This document shows, one piece after another, positions 41,935 through 50,458 of a stretch of 64,000 nt of DNA (its first letter is position 1; every line of letters starts with the position of its first letter). This DNA comes from Caulobacter flavus. Its GTDB lineage: Bacteria > Pseudomonadota > Alphaproteobacteria > Caulobacterales > Caulobacteraceae. Location: positions 4,314,001 to 4,378,000 of the forward strand of contig NZ_CP026100.1 in the NCBI RefSeq assembly GCF_003722335.1. The letters are read 5' to 3'. The notes below the pieces were generated by a model, which saw only the letters and a list, made by a program, of their open reading frames with translations, was not told where the DNA came from and ran no database searches. The position numbers were made by a program, and so were the translations under genes.

Positions 41935-42933
41935 CTAAGCGACCTTCACCAGCGTCTTGCCGGTATTGGCGCCCTTCATCAGGCGCTCGAACTGGGCAGG
42001 CGCCGACTCGATGCCTTCGCCCAGGTCTTCCACCTGCACGAGGCGGCCTTCCTTGAGCCACGGCTCGGCGGTCTTCACCCACTCGTTCCAGCGAGGATAG
42101 AAGTCGTAGACCACCAGGCCCATGACGCTGGCGCGCTTGCCGACGATGGGGCCCAGGCCGAACTGCGGCGGCGGGCCGTCGGCGTGATAGTGGGCCGACA
42201 GACCGCAGATCACCACGCGGCCGTAGGTCTTCAGCAGGCCGAACACCGGGTTGAGGATCGGCAGGCCGACGTTCTCGAAGTGAACGGTGGGACCGCCGTC
42301 GGTCAGGGCCTTCAGCTCGTCGACCCAGCCTTCGTTGCGATAGTCGACGGCGGCGTCGAAGCCGTAGCGCTCGACCACCTGGGCGACCTTGTCGGCGCCG
42401 CCGGCGATGCCGACGGCCTTGGCGCCGAGGATCTTGGCGATCTGGCCGGCCGTGCCGCCGACGCTGCCGGCGGCCGCATCGACGGTGAAGACGTCGCCCT
42501 GCCCCACCTTGGCCAGTTGGGTCACGCCCGCCCAGGCGGTCAGGCCCGGCATGCCCAGCACGCCCAGGTGATTGGAGACGCCCAGCGACGGGTCGACCTT
42601 GCGGGCGAACTTGGCGTCCATCAGGCCCACCTGCGCCCAGCCGGCCTCGCCGATCACGTGGTCGCCGGCCGCGAAGTCAGGATGGCCCGAAGCGATGACC
42701 TCGGCGACGGCAGAACCAGGGAGGGTCTCGCCCGGGGCCGGACGCGGCTCGCCCATGTGCCGGCCGCGCAGGCGCGAGCCGAGATAGGGGTCGAGCGAAA
42801 GATACAGCACCCGCACCAGCAGCTGGCCGGCCGGGGCGCTGGTCGGGGCGGCGCGCTCGACCACCTCGAAATCGGCGGCGACGGGCACGTCCTCGATGAC
42901 ACGCTTGAGGACGACTTCCAGGGTCTTGGTCAT
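41935..42933 (-). CDS. NADP-dependent MDR-family reductase (CurA/PTGR-like)
   Basis: Zinc-free medium-chain reductase of 332 residues that typically reduces the double bond of alpha,beta-unsaturated ketones or similar compounds. Features are SLDPYLGSRLRGRHM near the N-terminus, PGLTAWAGVTQLAKV, the nucleotide-binding VDAAAGSVGGTAGQIAKILG and HFENVGLPILNPVFGLLK. It resembles curcumin reductase CurA and prostaglandin reductase. First gene, in coordinate order, of the catabolic region; stopped by the terminator at 41860-41882. Confidence 0.9.
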   Translation of the reverse strand: MTKTLEVVLKRVIEDVPVAADFEVVERAAPTSAPAGQLLVRVLYLSLDPYLGSRLRGRHMGEPRPAPGETLPGSAVAEVIASGHPDFAAGDHVIGEAGWAQVGLMDAKFARKVDPSLGVSNHLGVLGMPGLTAWAGVTQLAKVGQGDVFTVDAAAGSVGGTAGQIAKILGAKAVGIAGGADKVAQVVERYGFDAAVDYRNEGWVDELKALTDGGPTVHFENVGLPILNPVFGLLKTYGRVVICGLSAHYHADGPPPQFGLGPIVGKRASVMGLVVYDFYPRWNEWVKTAEPWLKEGRLVQVEDLGEGIESAPAQFERLMKGANTGKTLVKVA

Positions 42934-43055
42934 GATCGATACGCTCCGGCAGCCTGAGATTCAGGGCTCTCCACCGACCCTAGCGACGAGGGTGCGGCCC
43001 AAGTCCGCGACTCGTTGGACAATCCGCCTGCCGGAGGAATGGCGTTGCCGAGCGC

Positions 43056-43895
43056 CTAGTGCGGCTCCTCGCCGCCGGAGACGTTCATGCTCTCGGCGGT
43101 GATGTACTTTGCCTCGTCCGAGCACAGGAAGGCCACGGCGTCGGCGGTGTCCTCGGGCTTGCCGGCCCGGCCCAGCGGGATGCGGGCGGCCATGGCGGCC
43201 AGATAGGCCTCGACCGAGGCCGCGCCGGTGACCTTGGCGAAGTACTCGTTCTGCCAGGCGCCCAGCCCCGTGGTCACGTGGTTGGGGCAGACGTTGTTGA
43301 CGGTGATCTGGTGCGCGCCCAGCTCAATGGCGGCCGAGCGGGTCAGGCCCACCAGGCCGTGCTTGGAAGCGGTGTAGGCCTGGGCGTGCGGGAAGCCCGA
43401 CTTGGCCGCCTGGCTGGCGATGTTGACGATGCGACCACCGCGCCCTTGCGGGATCATCACCTCGGCGGCGGCCTTAAGGCCGAAGAAGCAGCCGGTCAGA
43501 TTGACGTCGATGACCGCCGACCAGTCCTCGGGACGGACCTCCATCAGCGGCTTCATGATGTAGCCGATGCCGGCGTTGTTGACCCAGATGTCGAGCGAGC
43601 CGTGGGCCTCCACGGCATGGTCGGCCAGCGCCCGGACCTCTTCCCAACGACGTACGTCGCAGGGCCGGATGCTGGCCGACCCGCCGTACTGGCGCAGATC
43701 GGCGGCGATCGCCTCCATCTCCTCGGTCCCGCCGATCATGCCGGCAGGCGTAGAAGGATCGACGGAGCGACCGATGTCGGAGACGACCACCGCCGCTCCC
43801 TCCTGCGCCAGGCGTCGTGCGATGGCCTCCCCCAGGCCTCCGCGCCGACCGGACCCGGTGACGACCGCCGTCTTGCCCGCGAAACGTCCCGCCAC
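43056..43895 (-). CDS. Short-chain dehydrogenase/reductase
   Basis: Oxidoreductase of 279 residues from GTG 43895, or TTG 43901 which overlaps the previous stop. The Rossmann motif is TAVVTGSGRRGGLGEAIARR, the NNAG motif is in VNNAGIGYIM, and the catalytic Ser-Tyr-Lys set is IASQAAKSG, AYTASKHGL. An insert between the first and second strands is longer than usual (RSVDPSTPAGMIGG). Follows the REDY gene with almost no gap, so they form an operon. Substrate unknown; a hydroxyl of the catabolic pathway is likely. Confidence 0.9.
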   Translation of the reverse strand: MAGRFAGKTAVVTGSGRRGGLGEAIARRLAQEGAAVVVSDIGRSVDPSTPAGMIGGTEEMEAIAADLRQYGGSASIRPCDVRRWEEVRALADHAVEAHGSLDIWVNNAGIGYIMKPLMEVRPEDWSAVIDVNLTGCFFGLKAAAEVMIPQGRGGRIVNIASQAAKSGFPHAQAYTASKHGLVGLTRSAAIELGAHQITVNNVCPNHVTTGLGAWQNEYFAKVTGAASVEAYLAAMAARIPLGRAGKPEDTADAVAFLCSDEAKYITAESMNVSGGEEPH

Positions 43896-43897
43896 GC

Positions 43898-44212
43898 TCA
43901 ACCCACCTTCTCGGTGACGATGAAGGTGGTGTCGGCCAGGGCCTGGAACTCGGCGGCGATCGCCTGCATCGCCTCGCTCGCCACGTCGGTCCCGAAGGCG
44001 TCCATGTCGGCGACGTCGATGATCTCCACGTACTGATAAGGGGGCGGCGCGTCGGTCCCGAGCAGGGCGGCCGAGCGGAAGACCTCGAACTTGTCGATGG
44101 ACTTCAGGCCGTTGACCGTCGGCAGGTCGCGCTCCTTCGCCCAGGCCTCGTAAGACGCGACCGAGACGCCGGGCTTCAGGTTGAACAGGGCGACAATCCG
44201 CGTGACGGCCAT
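43898..44212 (-). CDS. REDY/HapK-like small protein
   Basis: Protein of 104 residues from ATG 44212 (MAVTRIVALFNLKPGVSVAS). It has a ferredoxin-like alpha-beta dimeric barrel appearance, with YEAWAKERDLPTVNGLKSID and YVEIIDVADMDAFGTD, matching REDY-like proteins named from prodigiosin clusters. The biochemical role is not known; such small barrels often act as mono-oxygenases, isomerases or binding proteins. First gene of an operon with the SDR, divergent from the first deacetylase-like gene. Confidence 0.75.
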   Translation of the reverse strand: MAVTRIVALFNLKPGVSVASYEAWAKERDLPTVNGLKSIDKFEVFRSAALLGTDAPPPYQYVEIIDVADMDAFGTDVASEAMQAIAAEFQALADTTFIVTEKVG

Positions 44213-44332
44213 GAGGCGCTCCCTCCGTTGCGGCCAGGGCGCCGCCGTGAAGATTTGAGGCCGCACGCTGGATCGCCGCCCGTCGAGGCGCGAGCGCCGC
44301 GAGCGAACTGTTCGCCCAACGGAGAAAGCCCC

Positions 44333-45217
44333 ATGCCCGCACCTGTCGACTTCCGCTGGCCGGACGGCTCGCGCCTAGCCCTGTCGATCGTGGTCAATGT
44401 CGAGGAAGGCGCCGAGCACAACATCCGCGACGGCGACAAGGGCCCCGAGCCGGTCGACGAGTTGGGCGCGGTCCCGAAGAAGCCGATGCGGATGCACGGC
44501 AGCGAGAGCAACTATCTCTACGGCGTCAAGGCCGGCGCGCCGCGCATCCTGCGCATCCTGGATCAGTACGGCGTCGAGGCGACCTGGACCGCCGCCGCCC
44601 TGGCCCTGGAGCGCGCCCCGGACCTGGCCGCCGCCATCCGCGCCCGCAGCGACGAAGTGGCAGCCCACGGCTATCGCTGGACCCACCAGTTCTGGATGGA
44701 CGAGGCCAAAGAGCGCGAGTTCATCACCAAGGCCGCTGACTCGATAGAGCAGACGATCGGCACGCGCCCGTCGGGCTGGCTGTCGCGCTACCTGCACACC
44801 GACCATACCCGCCGCCTGCTGGCCGAGGCCGGGTTCAGCTATCACATGGACGACTACTCCGACGACTTTCCCTTCTGGGACCGCGTCGAGACCTCGGACG
44901 GCCAGTCAAAGCCCATGGTCATCCTGCCCTACGCCATGGACTCCAATGACATGAAGTTCTGGCTGGCCCCTTCGCTGACCGCCAAGGACTGGCTGGACTA
45001 CGCCGTGGCCACCTTCGACGAGTTGCACGCCGAGAGCCAGGAGGTCGGCGCGCGGATGATGAGCCTGGGGCTGCATCTGCGGATCATCGGCCGTCCGGGC
45101 CGGATCGGCGCCTTCCGCAAGTTCCTGGACCACGTGACCGCCAAGGACGGCGTTTGGATCGCCTGTCGGAGAAAAATCGCCCAGGCGTTCGCTGAGGCCG
45201 TGCCGATAGGCGATTGA
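44333..45217 (+). CDS. PuuE/cyclic-imidase-like polysaccharide-deacetylase-fold hydrolase A
   Basis: Protein of 294 residues from ATG 44333, in the deacetylase NodB fold but of the PuuE/allantoinase and cyclic-imide hydrolase branch, as shown by RWPDGSRLALSIVVNVEEGA and the following GDKGPE segment, and by HGYRWTHQFWMDE and LGLHLRIIGRPGRI. Members open cyclic amides or imides rather than deacetylating sugars. It starts a run of catabolic genes on the plus strand and is the first of three related proteins in 18 kb. Substrate unknown. Confidence 0.82.
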   Translation: MPAPVDFRWPDGSRLALSIVVNVEEGAEHNIRDGDKGPEPVDELGAVPKKPMRMHGSESNYLYGVKAGAPRILRILDQYGVEATWTAAALALERAPDLAAAIRARSDEVAAHGYRWTHQFWMDEAKEREFITKAADSIEQTIGTRPSGWLSRYLHTDHTRRLLAEAGFSYHMDDYSDDFPFWDRVETSDGQSKPMVILPYAMDSNDMKFWLAPSLTAKDWLDYAVATFDELHAESQEVGARMMSLGLHLRIIGRPGRIGAFRKFLDHVTAKDGVWIACRRKIAQAFAEAVPIGD

Positions 45218-45222
45218 CGCCT

Positions 45223-46023
45223 ATGACCTTTCGCTCGCTGCTCTTCGTGCCCGGGACGCGCCCGGATCGCTTCGGCAAGGCGCTGGACGCCGGCGCCGAC
45301 GCCGTCTGCATCGACCTGGAAGACGCCGTGCCGCCGGCCGGCAAGGCGCAGGCGCGGTCCGCCGCTCTCGCCTTCCTGACGGAACCTCGCACCGCCAGGG
45401 TCGGGCTGCGGATCAACGGCGTACGCACGCTGGAGGGGCTGAAGGACCTCGTCGCCCTGGTCGAGAGCCAGGCGCGCCCCGACTTCCTGATGATCCCGAA
45501 GGTCGCCGCGCCCGAAGACCTGCTGACGGCCGGGGAACTGCTGCCGGGCCTGCCCCTGTGGCCCGTGATCGAGTCGGCCGAGGGTCTGCGCCGGGCCTAC
45601 GAGATCTGCGCCGCGCCCAGCGTGGCCGGCGCCCTGTTCGGCGGGGCGGACCTTTCGGCCGACCTGAGCTCGACCATGGACTGGGACGCCCTGCTGCTGG
45701 GGCGGAGCACGCTGGTCGCCGCCTGCGCCCGCTCGGGCCTGGCATCGCTGGACGTGCCGCACCTGAACCTTTCCGATCCCGACGACCTGACCGCCTCGAC
45801 CCTGCGGGCCAAGGCCCTGGGCTTCACCGGCCGGTCCTGCATCCACCCGGCCCAGGTGGCCGCGGTGAACGCCGCCTACACCCCCTCGCCCGCCGAGGTC
45901 GAGCGCGCCCGGCGCGTGGTCGAGGCCTTCGACGCCGCCGGCGGGGCCGCTGCCCTGCTGGATGGCAAGCTGATCGAACTGCCGGTCATCCGCGCGGCCC
46001 GCCGCGTGCTCGACCGCGCTTAG
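45223..46023 (+). CDS. HpcH/HpaI-family (CitE-like) lyase
   Basis: TIM-barrel lyase of 266 residues from ATG 45223, with TTG 45214 as a possible earlier start. CitE-type motifs are RSLLFVPGTRPDRFGKALDA, VCIDLEDAVPPAGKAQAR (metal-binding Glu/Asp), LMIPKVAAPEDL, PVIESAEGLRRAYEI and GRSCIHPAQVAAVNAAY. Enzymes of this kind cleave malyl-CoA, beta-methylmalyl-CoA or citramalyl-CoA. Its place directly before MaoC hydratase, acyl-CoA dehydrogenase and two CoA-transferases supports action on a branched hydroxy-diacyl-CoA. Overlaps or abuts the previous gene. Confidence 0.88.
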   Translation: MTFRSLLFVPGTRPDRFGKALDAGADAVCIDLEDAVPPAGKAQARSAALAFLTEPRTARVGLRINGVRTLEGLKDLVALVESQARPDFLMIPKVAAPEDLLTAGELLPGLPLWPVIESAEGLRRAYEICAAPSVAGALFGGADLSADLSSTMDWDALLLGRSTLVAACARSGLASLDVPHLNLSDPDDLTASTLRAKALGFTGRSCIHPAQVAAVNAAYTPSPAEVERARRVVEAFDAAGGAAALLDGKLIELPVIRAARRVLDRA

Positions 46024-46040
46024 TCCCTAGGAGAATCCCC

Positions 46041-46562
46041 GTGTCGCAGAACTGGAAAGAGGTCGGTCCTCAGCGCTACCGCGAGACCTTCGGCCGCTAT
46101 TTCGAGGACTTCATCGTCGGCGACGTCTACGAGCACCGCCCCGGCAAGACGGTGACCGAGTACGACAACCACCTCTTCACCCTGCTGACGCTCAACACCC
46201 ACCCGATGCACTTCGACGCCGAGTTCGCCAAGGCCTCGGAGTTCAAGAAGAACCTGGTGGTCAGCCCCTACACCCTGGCCCTGCTGATCGGCATGAGCGT
46301 GACCGACGTCTCGCAGAAGGCCATCGCCAACCTGGGCATGGACGAGGTGAAGTTCAGCGCCCCGGTGTTCGCCGGCGACACGATCTATGGCGAGAGCGAG
46401 GTGCTGGCCAAGCGCGAGAGCAAGTCGCGCCCCGGCCAGGGCATCGTCACCATCCTGACGACCGGCATCAACCAGGACGGCACGGTCGTCTGCACCTTCA
46501 AGCGCAACATGCTGATCCCGGCGCGCGGCCACGCCGTCGAGGACAAGGTCGGGAACTACTAG
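46041..46562 (+). CDS. MaoC-family hydratase (mesaconyl-CoA-hydratase-like)
   Basis: Hot-dog-fold hydratase of 173 residues from GTG 46041, with AGGAGA upstream. The active-site segment TLLTLNTHPMHFDAEFA, with Asn in place of the more common Asp, is the form found in mesaconyl-CoA-hydratase-like proteins next to CitE-type lyases; VSPYTLALLIGMSVTDVSQ and APVFAGDTIYGESEV follow. Expected to add water to an unsaturated acyl-CoA made by the dehydrogenase encoded next, giving the substrate of the CitE-like lyase. Confidence 0.85.
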   Translation: MSQNWKEVGPQRYRETFGRYFEDFIVGDVYEHRPGKTVTEYDNHLFTLLTLNTHPMHFDAEFAKASEFKKNLVVSPYTLALLIGMSVTDVSQKAIANLGMDEVKFSAPVFAGDTIYGESEVLAKRESKSRPGQGIVTILTTGINQDGTVVCTFKRNMLIPARGHAVEDKVGNY

Positions 46563-46563
46563 G

Positions 46564-47745
46564 ATGAGCGAGATCTCCGAGGCCGACGAACGCGCCATCC
46601 TCGACGCCATCGACAAGTGGCTCGAGAAGAAGGTCGCCCCCGTGGCGATGAAGCTCGAGCACGACGACGAATACCCGCACGAGCTGGTCGAGGACATGAA
46701 GGACCTGGGCCTGTTCGGGGCCCTGATCGACCCCGAGTACGGCGGCCTTGGGCTTTCGGCCCTGACCTATTCGCGGATCGTCACCAGGATCAGCGCCGAG
46801 TGGATGAGCCTGACGGGCGTGTTCAACTCGCACCTGATGATGGCCATGGTCGTCCAGAAGTTCGGTACGCAGAAGCAAAAGGACTTCTGGCTGCCCCGCT
46901 TCGCCAGCGGCGAGATGCGCGGGTGCCTGGGCCTTACCGAGCCGGACGCCGGCACCGACCTCCAGGGCATCCGCACCACCGCCAGGCGCGACGGCGCCGA
47001 CTACGTGGTCAACGGGACCAAGACCTGGATCACCAACGCCATCGAGGGCCACGTCTCGGCCCTGCTGGTAAAGACCGATCCCGAGGCCCAGCCGCGCCAT
47101 AAGGGGATGAGCATGCTCATCACCCCCAAGATCGATCCGGTGACCCGCGTGCCCCTGCCGGGCGTGCAGAACGGTCGCAAGCTGGAGAAGCTGGGCTACA
47201 AGGGCATCGACAGCGGCGAGTTCGTGTTCGAGGACTATCGCTGCGACGCCGAGCTGTGCCTCGTCGGCGGCGAGGAGGGCCAGGGCTTCCTGATGGCCAC
47301 CGGCGGTCTGGAGATCGGCCGCATCAACGTGGCCGCCCGCTCGGTCGGCATCGCCAGGCGCGCGCTGATGGAGAGCGTCAAGTACGCCCAGGTCCGCAAG
47401 ACCATGGGCAAGCCGATCGCCCAGCACCAGGCCATCCAGCTGAAGCTGGGCGAGATGGGCGCCAAGACCCGTGCCTCGGAGCTGCTCGTGGAAGACGCCG
47501 CCAAGGCCTACGACCGCGGCGAGCGCGTCGACATGGAAGCCGGCATGGCCAAGTACTTCGCGTCGGAGACGGCGCTGGAGGTGGCCACCGAGGCCATGCG
47601 CATCCACGGCGCCTATGGCTACTCGAAGGAATATCCGATCGAGCGGCTGTTCCGCGACGCTCCGCTGATGTGCATCGGCGAAGGCACCAACGAGATGCAG
47701 CGGATCATCATCGCCCGCCAGCTCGTGGCTCGGAACCCGGTCTGA
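46564..47745 (+). CDS. Acyl-CoA dehydrogenase
   Basis: FAD-dependent acyl-CoA dehydrogenase of 393 residues, full length. Signature segments are LGLTEPDAGTDLQGIRTTAR, YVVNGTKTWITNAIEG, GFLMATGGLEIGRINVAARS and, at the active-site base, LMCIGEGTNEMQRIIIARQL (Glu before Gly-Thr). Oxidises an acyl-CoA to the enoyl-CoA; context suggests a branched or dicarboxylic acyl-CoA such as methylsuccinyl-CoA, as inference. Begins one base after the MaoC stop. Confidence 0.93.
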   Translation: MSEISEADERAILDAIDKWLEKKVAPVAMKLEHDDEYPHELVEDMKDLGLFGALIDPEYGGLGLSALTYSRIVTRISAEWMSLTGVFNSHLMMAMVVQKFGTQKQKDFWLPRFASGEMRGCLGLTEPDAGTDLQGIRTTARRDGADYVVNGTKTWITNAIEGHVSALLVKTDPEAQPRHKGMSMLITPKIDPVTRVPLPGVQNGRKLEKLGYKGIDSGEFVFEDYRCDAELCLVGGEEGQGFLMATGGLEIGRINVAARSVGIARRALMESVKYAQVRKTMGKPIAQHQAIQLKLGEMGAKTRASELLVEDAAKAYDRGERVDMEAGMAKYFASETALEVATEAMRIHGAYGYSKEYPIERLFRDAPLMCIGEGTNEMQRIIIARQLVARNPV

Positions 47746-48917
47746 TGTCTGGAGACGTTCGCCGCCCGCTCGCCGGGATCAAGGTGCTGGCCGTCGAGCA
47801 GTACGGCGCCGGTCCCTACGCCACTCAGCTGATGGCCGAACTGGGCGCGCAGGTCGTCAAGATCGAGGCCCCGGCCATGGGCGGCGACGTCAGCCGCGCC
47901 ACCGGCCCGTTCTTTCTGGGCCAGGCCGACAGCCAGTTCTTCCAGACCTTCTCGCGGTCGAAGAAGTCCATCGCGCTGGACATCAAGACCCCCGAGGGCC
48001 GCGCGGCCTTCGAGCGTCTGGTGGCGGCCGCCGACATGGTGGTCGACAATCTGCGCGGCGACCAGCCGGGCAAGCTTTGCCTCACCTATGACGACCTGAA
48101 GGGCGTGAACCCCGCCATCGTCTGCGGCCACCTTTCCGCCTACGGGCGCGGCAACAGCCGGGCCGGCTGGCCGGGCTACGACTATCTGATGCAGGCCGAG
48201 GCCGGGCTGATGAGCCTGACCGGCGAGCCCGACGCCCCGCCAGCGCGGCTGGGCGTGTCGATGGTCGACTTCATGACCGGAACCATGCTGGCCTTCGGTG
48301 TGGTCAGCGCCCTGCTCTCGGCCCGCACCACGGGCGAAGGCTGCGACGTCGACGTCTCGCTGTTCGACGTTGCTTTGCACCAGCTGTCCTATCCCGCCGT
48401 CTGGGCGATGAACGAGGGCTACAAGGTCCAGCGCCTGCCGCGAGGCGCCCACCCGTCGATCGCGCCGTCGCAGGCGGTGAAGACGGCCGACGGCTGGGGC
48501 CTGGTCATGTGCCAGACCCCGAAGTTCTGGGAGGCGCTGTGCGACCTGGCCGGCGCCGCCGCGCTGAAGGCCGACCCGCGCTTCGCCGACATCCCCAGCC
48601 GCCACGCCAACCGTCCGGCGCTGAGCGAGGCCATGGACGCCCTGTTCGAAACCAGGACGACGGCCGACTGGACCGCCCTGCTGGGCGGCAAGGTGCCGTT
48701 CGCGCCGATCCTCGAGATGATGGACGCCCTGGACAATCCGTTCGTGGCCGAGGTCGGCATGCGCGACGTCGTCGCCCATCCTGACCGAGCGGAAGGCTTG
48801 GCCATGCTGGCCTGCCCCGTGAAGATCGGCGGCGAGCGGATGCCGGGTGCTCGCGCGCCCAAGCTCGGCGAGCACACCGACGAAATCTTGAAATCCATTG
48901 GGGGAGCATCTTCGTGA
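47745..48917 (+). CDS. CaiB/BaiF-family CoA-transferase 1
   Basis: Class III CoA-transferase of 390 residues, starting at ATG 47745 inside the previous stop (TGATG). Motifs are GIKVLAVEQYGAGPYATQLM, GAQVVKIEAPAMGGDVSR, SKKSIALDIKTPEGR and RLGVSMVDFMTGTMLAFGVV, with the catalytic aspartate in the last. Moves CoA between carboxylic acids, here probably activating a dicarboxylate. The next gene is a paralogue and overlaps it by four bases, so the pair may form a heteromer. Confidence 0.92.
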   Translation: MSGDVRRPLAGIKVLAVEQYGAGPYATQLMAELGAQVVKIEAPAMGGDVSRATGPFFLGQADSQFFQTFSRSKKSIALDIKTPEGRAAFERLVAAADMVVDNLRGDQPGKLCLTYDDLKGVNPAIVCGHLSAYGRGNSRAGWPGYDYLMQAEAGLMSLTGEPDAPPARLGVSMVDFMTGTMLAFGVVSALLSARTTGEGCDVDVSLFDVALHQLSYPAVWAMNEGYKVQRLPRGAHPSIAPSQAVKTADGWGLVMCQTPKFWEALCDLAGAAALKADPRFADIPSRHANRPALSEAMDALFETRTTADWTALLGGKVPFAPILEMMDALDNPFVAEVGMRDVVAHPDRAEGLAMLACPVKIGGERMPGARAPKLGEHTDEILKSIGGASS

Positions 48918-50023
48918 AGCTGGAAGGCGTCCGCGTTCTCGACCTGTCGTTCTTCCTGCCGGGGCCGATGCTGACCCTGATGATGGCCGACCACGGCGCG
49001 GACGTGCTGAAGGTCGAGCCGCCCGGCGAGGGCGATCCCGCCCGCGAGATCGGCTACCGCAAGAACGGGACGAGCGTCTGGTTCCGCAACACCAGCCGCG
49101 GCAAGCGCAGCATCCAGGTGGATCTGAAGTCCGCCGAGGGCCGCGCGCTGCTCCTCGATCTGGCCGCGGAGGCCGACGTGGTGGTCGAGGCCTTCCGGCC
49201 CGGCGTGATCGGCCGCCTGGGCTTCGACTACGAGGCGGTGAAGGCACGCAATCCGGGCATCGTCTATTTGGCGATCTCGGCCTTCGGCCAGACCGGTCCC
49301 TATCGCGACCGCCCCGCCCACGACATCGCGGTGCAGGCCCTGGCCGGCATGGTGTCGCTCAGCGAAGGCTTTGACGGCAAGCCCACCCCACCCAACATGC
49401 CCGTGGCCGACGCCCTGGCCTCGCTCACTGCCCTGTCGGGCGTGCTGATGGCCCTGCTGCGGCGCGAGAAGACGGGCCTGGGCGACTACCTGGACGTGGC
49501 CATGTACGACAGCCTGCTGGCCTGGACGCCCAACGTCACCGGCAAGATCTTCGCCACCGGCGAGGCGCACGTACCGAAAGACGAACGCTCGTGGGGCGGC
49601 AACGCCATGTACGGCCTCTACGAATGCGCCGACGGCCAATGGATCTGCCTGGGCGGCTCGGAGCTGAAGTTCGCCCGCAACCTGCTGGCGGGTCTGGAGC
49701 GCCTCGATCTGCTGCCCTACGCCGAGCTTCAGCCCGGCCCTGGCCAGGAGCCGCTGCGGGCCTTCCTGCGCGAGGCCTTCATCACCAGGAGCCGGGCCGA
49801 ATGGGAAGCCTGGTTCGACGGCCGCGACGTCTGCTTCGCCCCCGTCCGCACCCTCAAGGAAGCCTTCGACGATCCTGCCATGGCCGCGCGGGGCATGCTG
49901 TCGCGCGACGCCGAGGGCAACGAGATCGTCGGCACGCCTATCCTGTTCAACCGGGAGCCCGCGGTGATCGACCCGGCTCCCCCCGCTCTGGGCGCGGGCC
50001 CGGCGGGCTGGCGGACGCGGTAG
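48914..50023 (+). CDS. CaiB/BaiF-family CoA-transferase 2
   Basis: Second class III CoA-transferase, 369 residues, from GTG 48914 overlapping the first by GTGA. Shows GVRVLDLSFFLPGPMLTLMM, GADVLKVEPPGEGDPAREIG, GKRSIQVDLKSAEGR and the catalytic-aspartate region MPVADALASLTALSGVLMAL. It differs clearly from the first in length and sequence. Last gene of the tightly packed lyase-hydratase-dehydrogenase-transferase run; a hairpin at 50117 follows. Confidence 0.92.
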   Translation: MKLEGVRVLDLSFFLPGPMLTLMMADHGADVLKVEPPGEGDPAREIGYRKNGTSVWFRNTSRGKRSIQVDLKSAEGRALLLDLAAEADVVVEAFRPGVIGRLGFDYEAVKARNPGIVYLAISAFGQTGPYRDRPAHDIAVQALAGMVSLSEGFDGKPTPPNMPVADALASLTALSGVLMALLRREKTGLGDYLDVAMYDSLLAWTPNVTGKIFATGEAHVPKDERSWGGNAMYGLYECADGQWICLGGSELKFARNLLAGLERLDLLPYAELQPGPGQEPLRAFLREAFITRSRAEWEAWFDGRDVCFAPVRTLKEAFDDPAMAARGMLSRDAEGNEIVGTPILFNREPAVIDPAPPALGAGPAGWRTR

Positions 50024-50116
50024 GCATCATCGGCATCCAGGCTGGGCGCCTGTCGAAGGGCGAGGTTTTCGCCTGACACGCTGAGCCGATCCAACCTGGG
50101 CGCGCCCCCTCAAAAG

Positions 50117-50150
50117 CTTGTCATCCCGGCCAGAGCTCCGGGATGACAAG
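50117..50150 (+). terminator. Perfect 13-base hairpin, REP-like/terminator
   Basis: CTTGTCATCCCGG and CCGGGATGACAAG, separated by eight bases. It lies 94 bases after the second CoA-transferase. The TGTCATCCCGG half is familiar from dispersed intergenic repeats in Caulobacter and relatives, so it is probably a repeat unit acting as a bidirectional terminator. No T-run. Confidence 0.6.
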
Positions 50151-50169
50151 TCCGAGTTTGAGGAAGACG

Positions 50170-50271
50170 TCAGGAGCCCGTCCGCTCGCGTTCCATCTGA
50201 TCGAGCAGCATGGGCCCGGCTTCCATCATCAGGAACGCGGTTGTCAGCAACAACAGAACGCGCATCAGCAT
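50170..50271 (-). CDS. Possible 33-residue membrane peptide
   Basis: ATG 50271 follows GGAGAG at a proper distance and encodes a peptide with one hydrophobic helix (MRVLLLLTTAFLMMEAGPML) and a charged end. Typical small-membrane-protein layout, unlike any family I know. Antisense to nothing. Confidence 0.35.
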   Translation of the reverse strand: MLMRVLLLLTTAFLMMEAGPMLLDQMERERTGS

Positions 50272-50458
50272 GGCGGCTCTCCTGTATCGCGGACAATCCC
50301 CCCGGAAGGTCCGCCAACGGAAGGCTGAACCCGTCTCGCCCGCGCGTGACGGGGATTTGACGTTTGGCCGACAGGCGGACAGCCGCACCGCTGTCCGCTG
50401 TGCGCGCAAACCGGTAGGCCGATCCGAGACGCGCCGAAGCCGCTGCTAGCGTCGCCCC

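Larger units (their letters stand above)
50024..50458. other. Intergenic stretch with hairpin and possible small gene
   Basis: 435 bases between the second CoA-transferase and the MmgE/PrpD gene. It holds the perfect hairpin at 50117-50150 and, on the minus strand, a possible 33-residue membrane peptide at 50170-50271. The remainder shows nothing that I can name; a promoter for the next genes should lie here. Confidence 0.5.
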
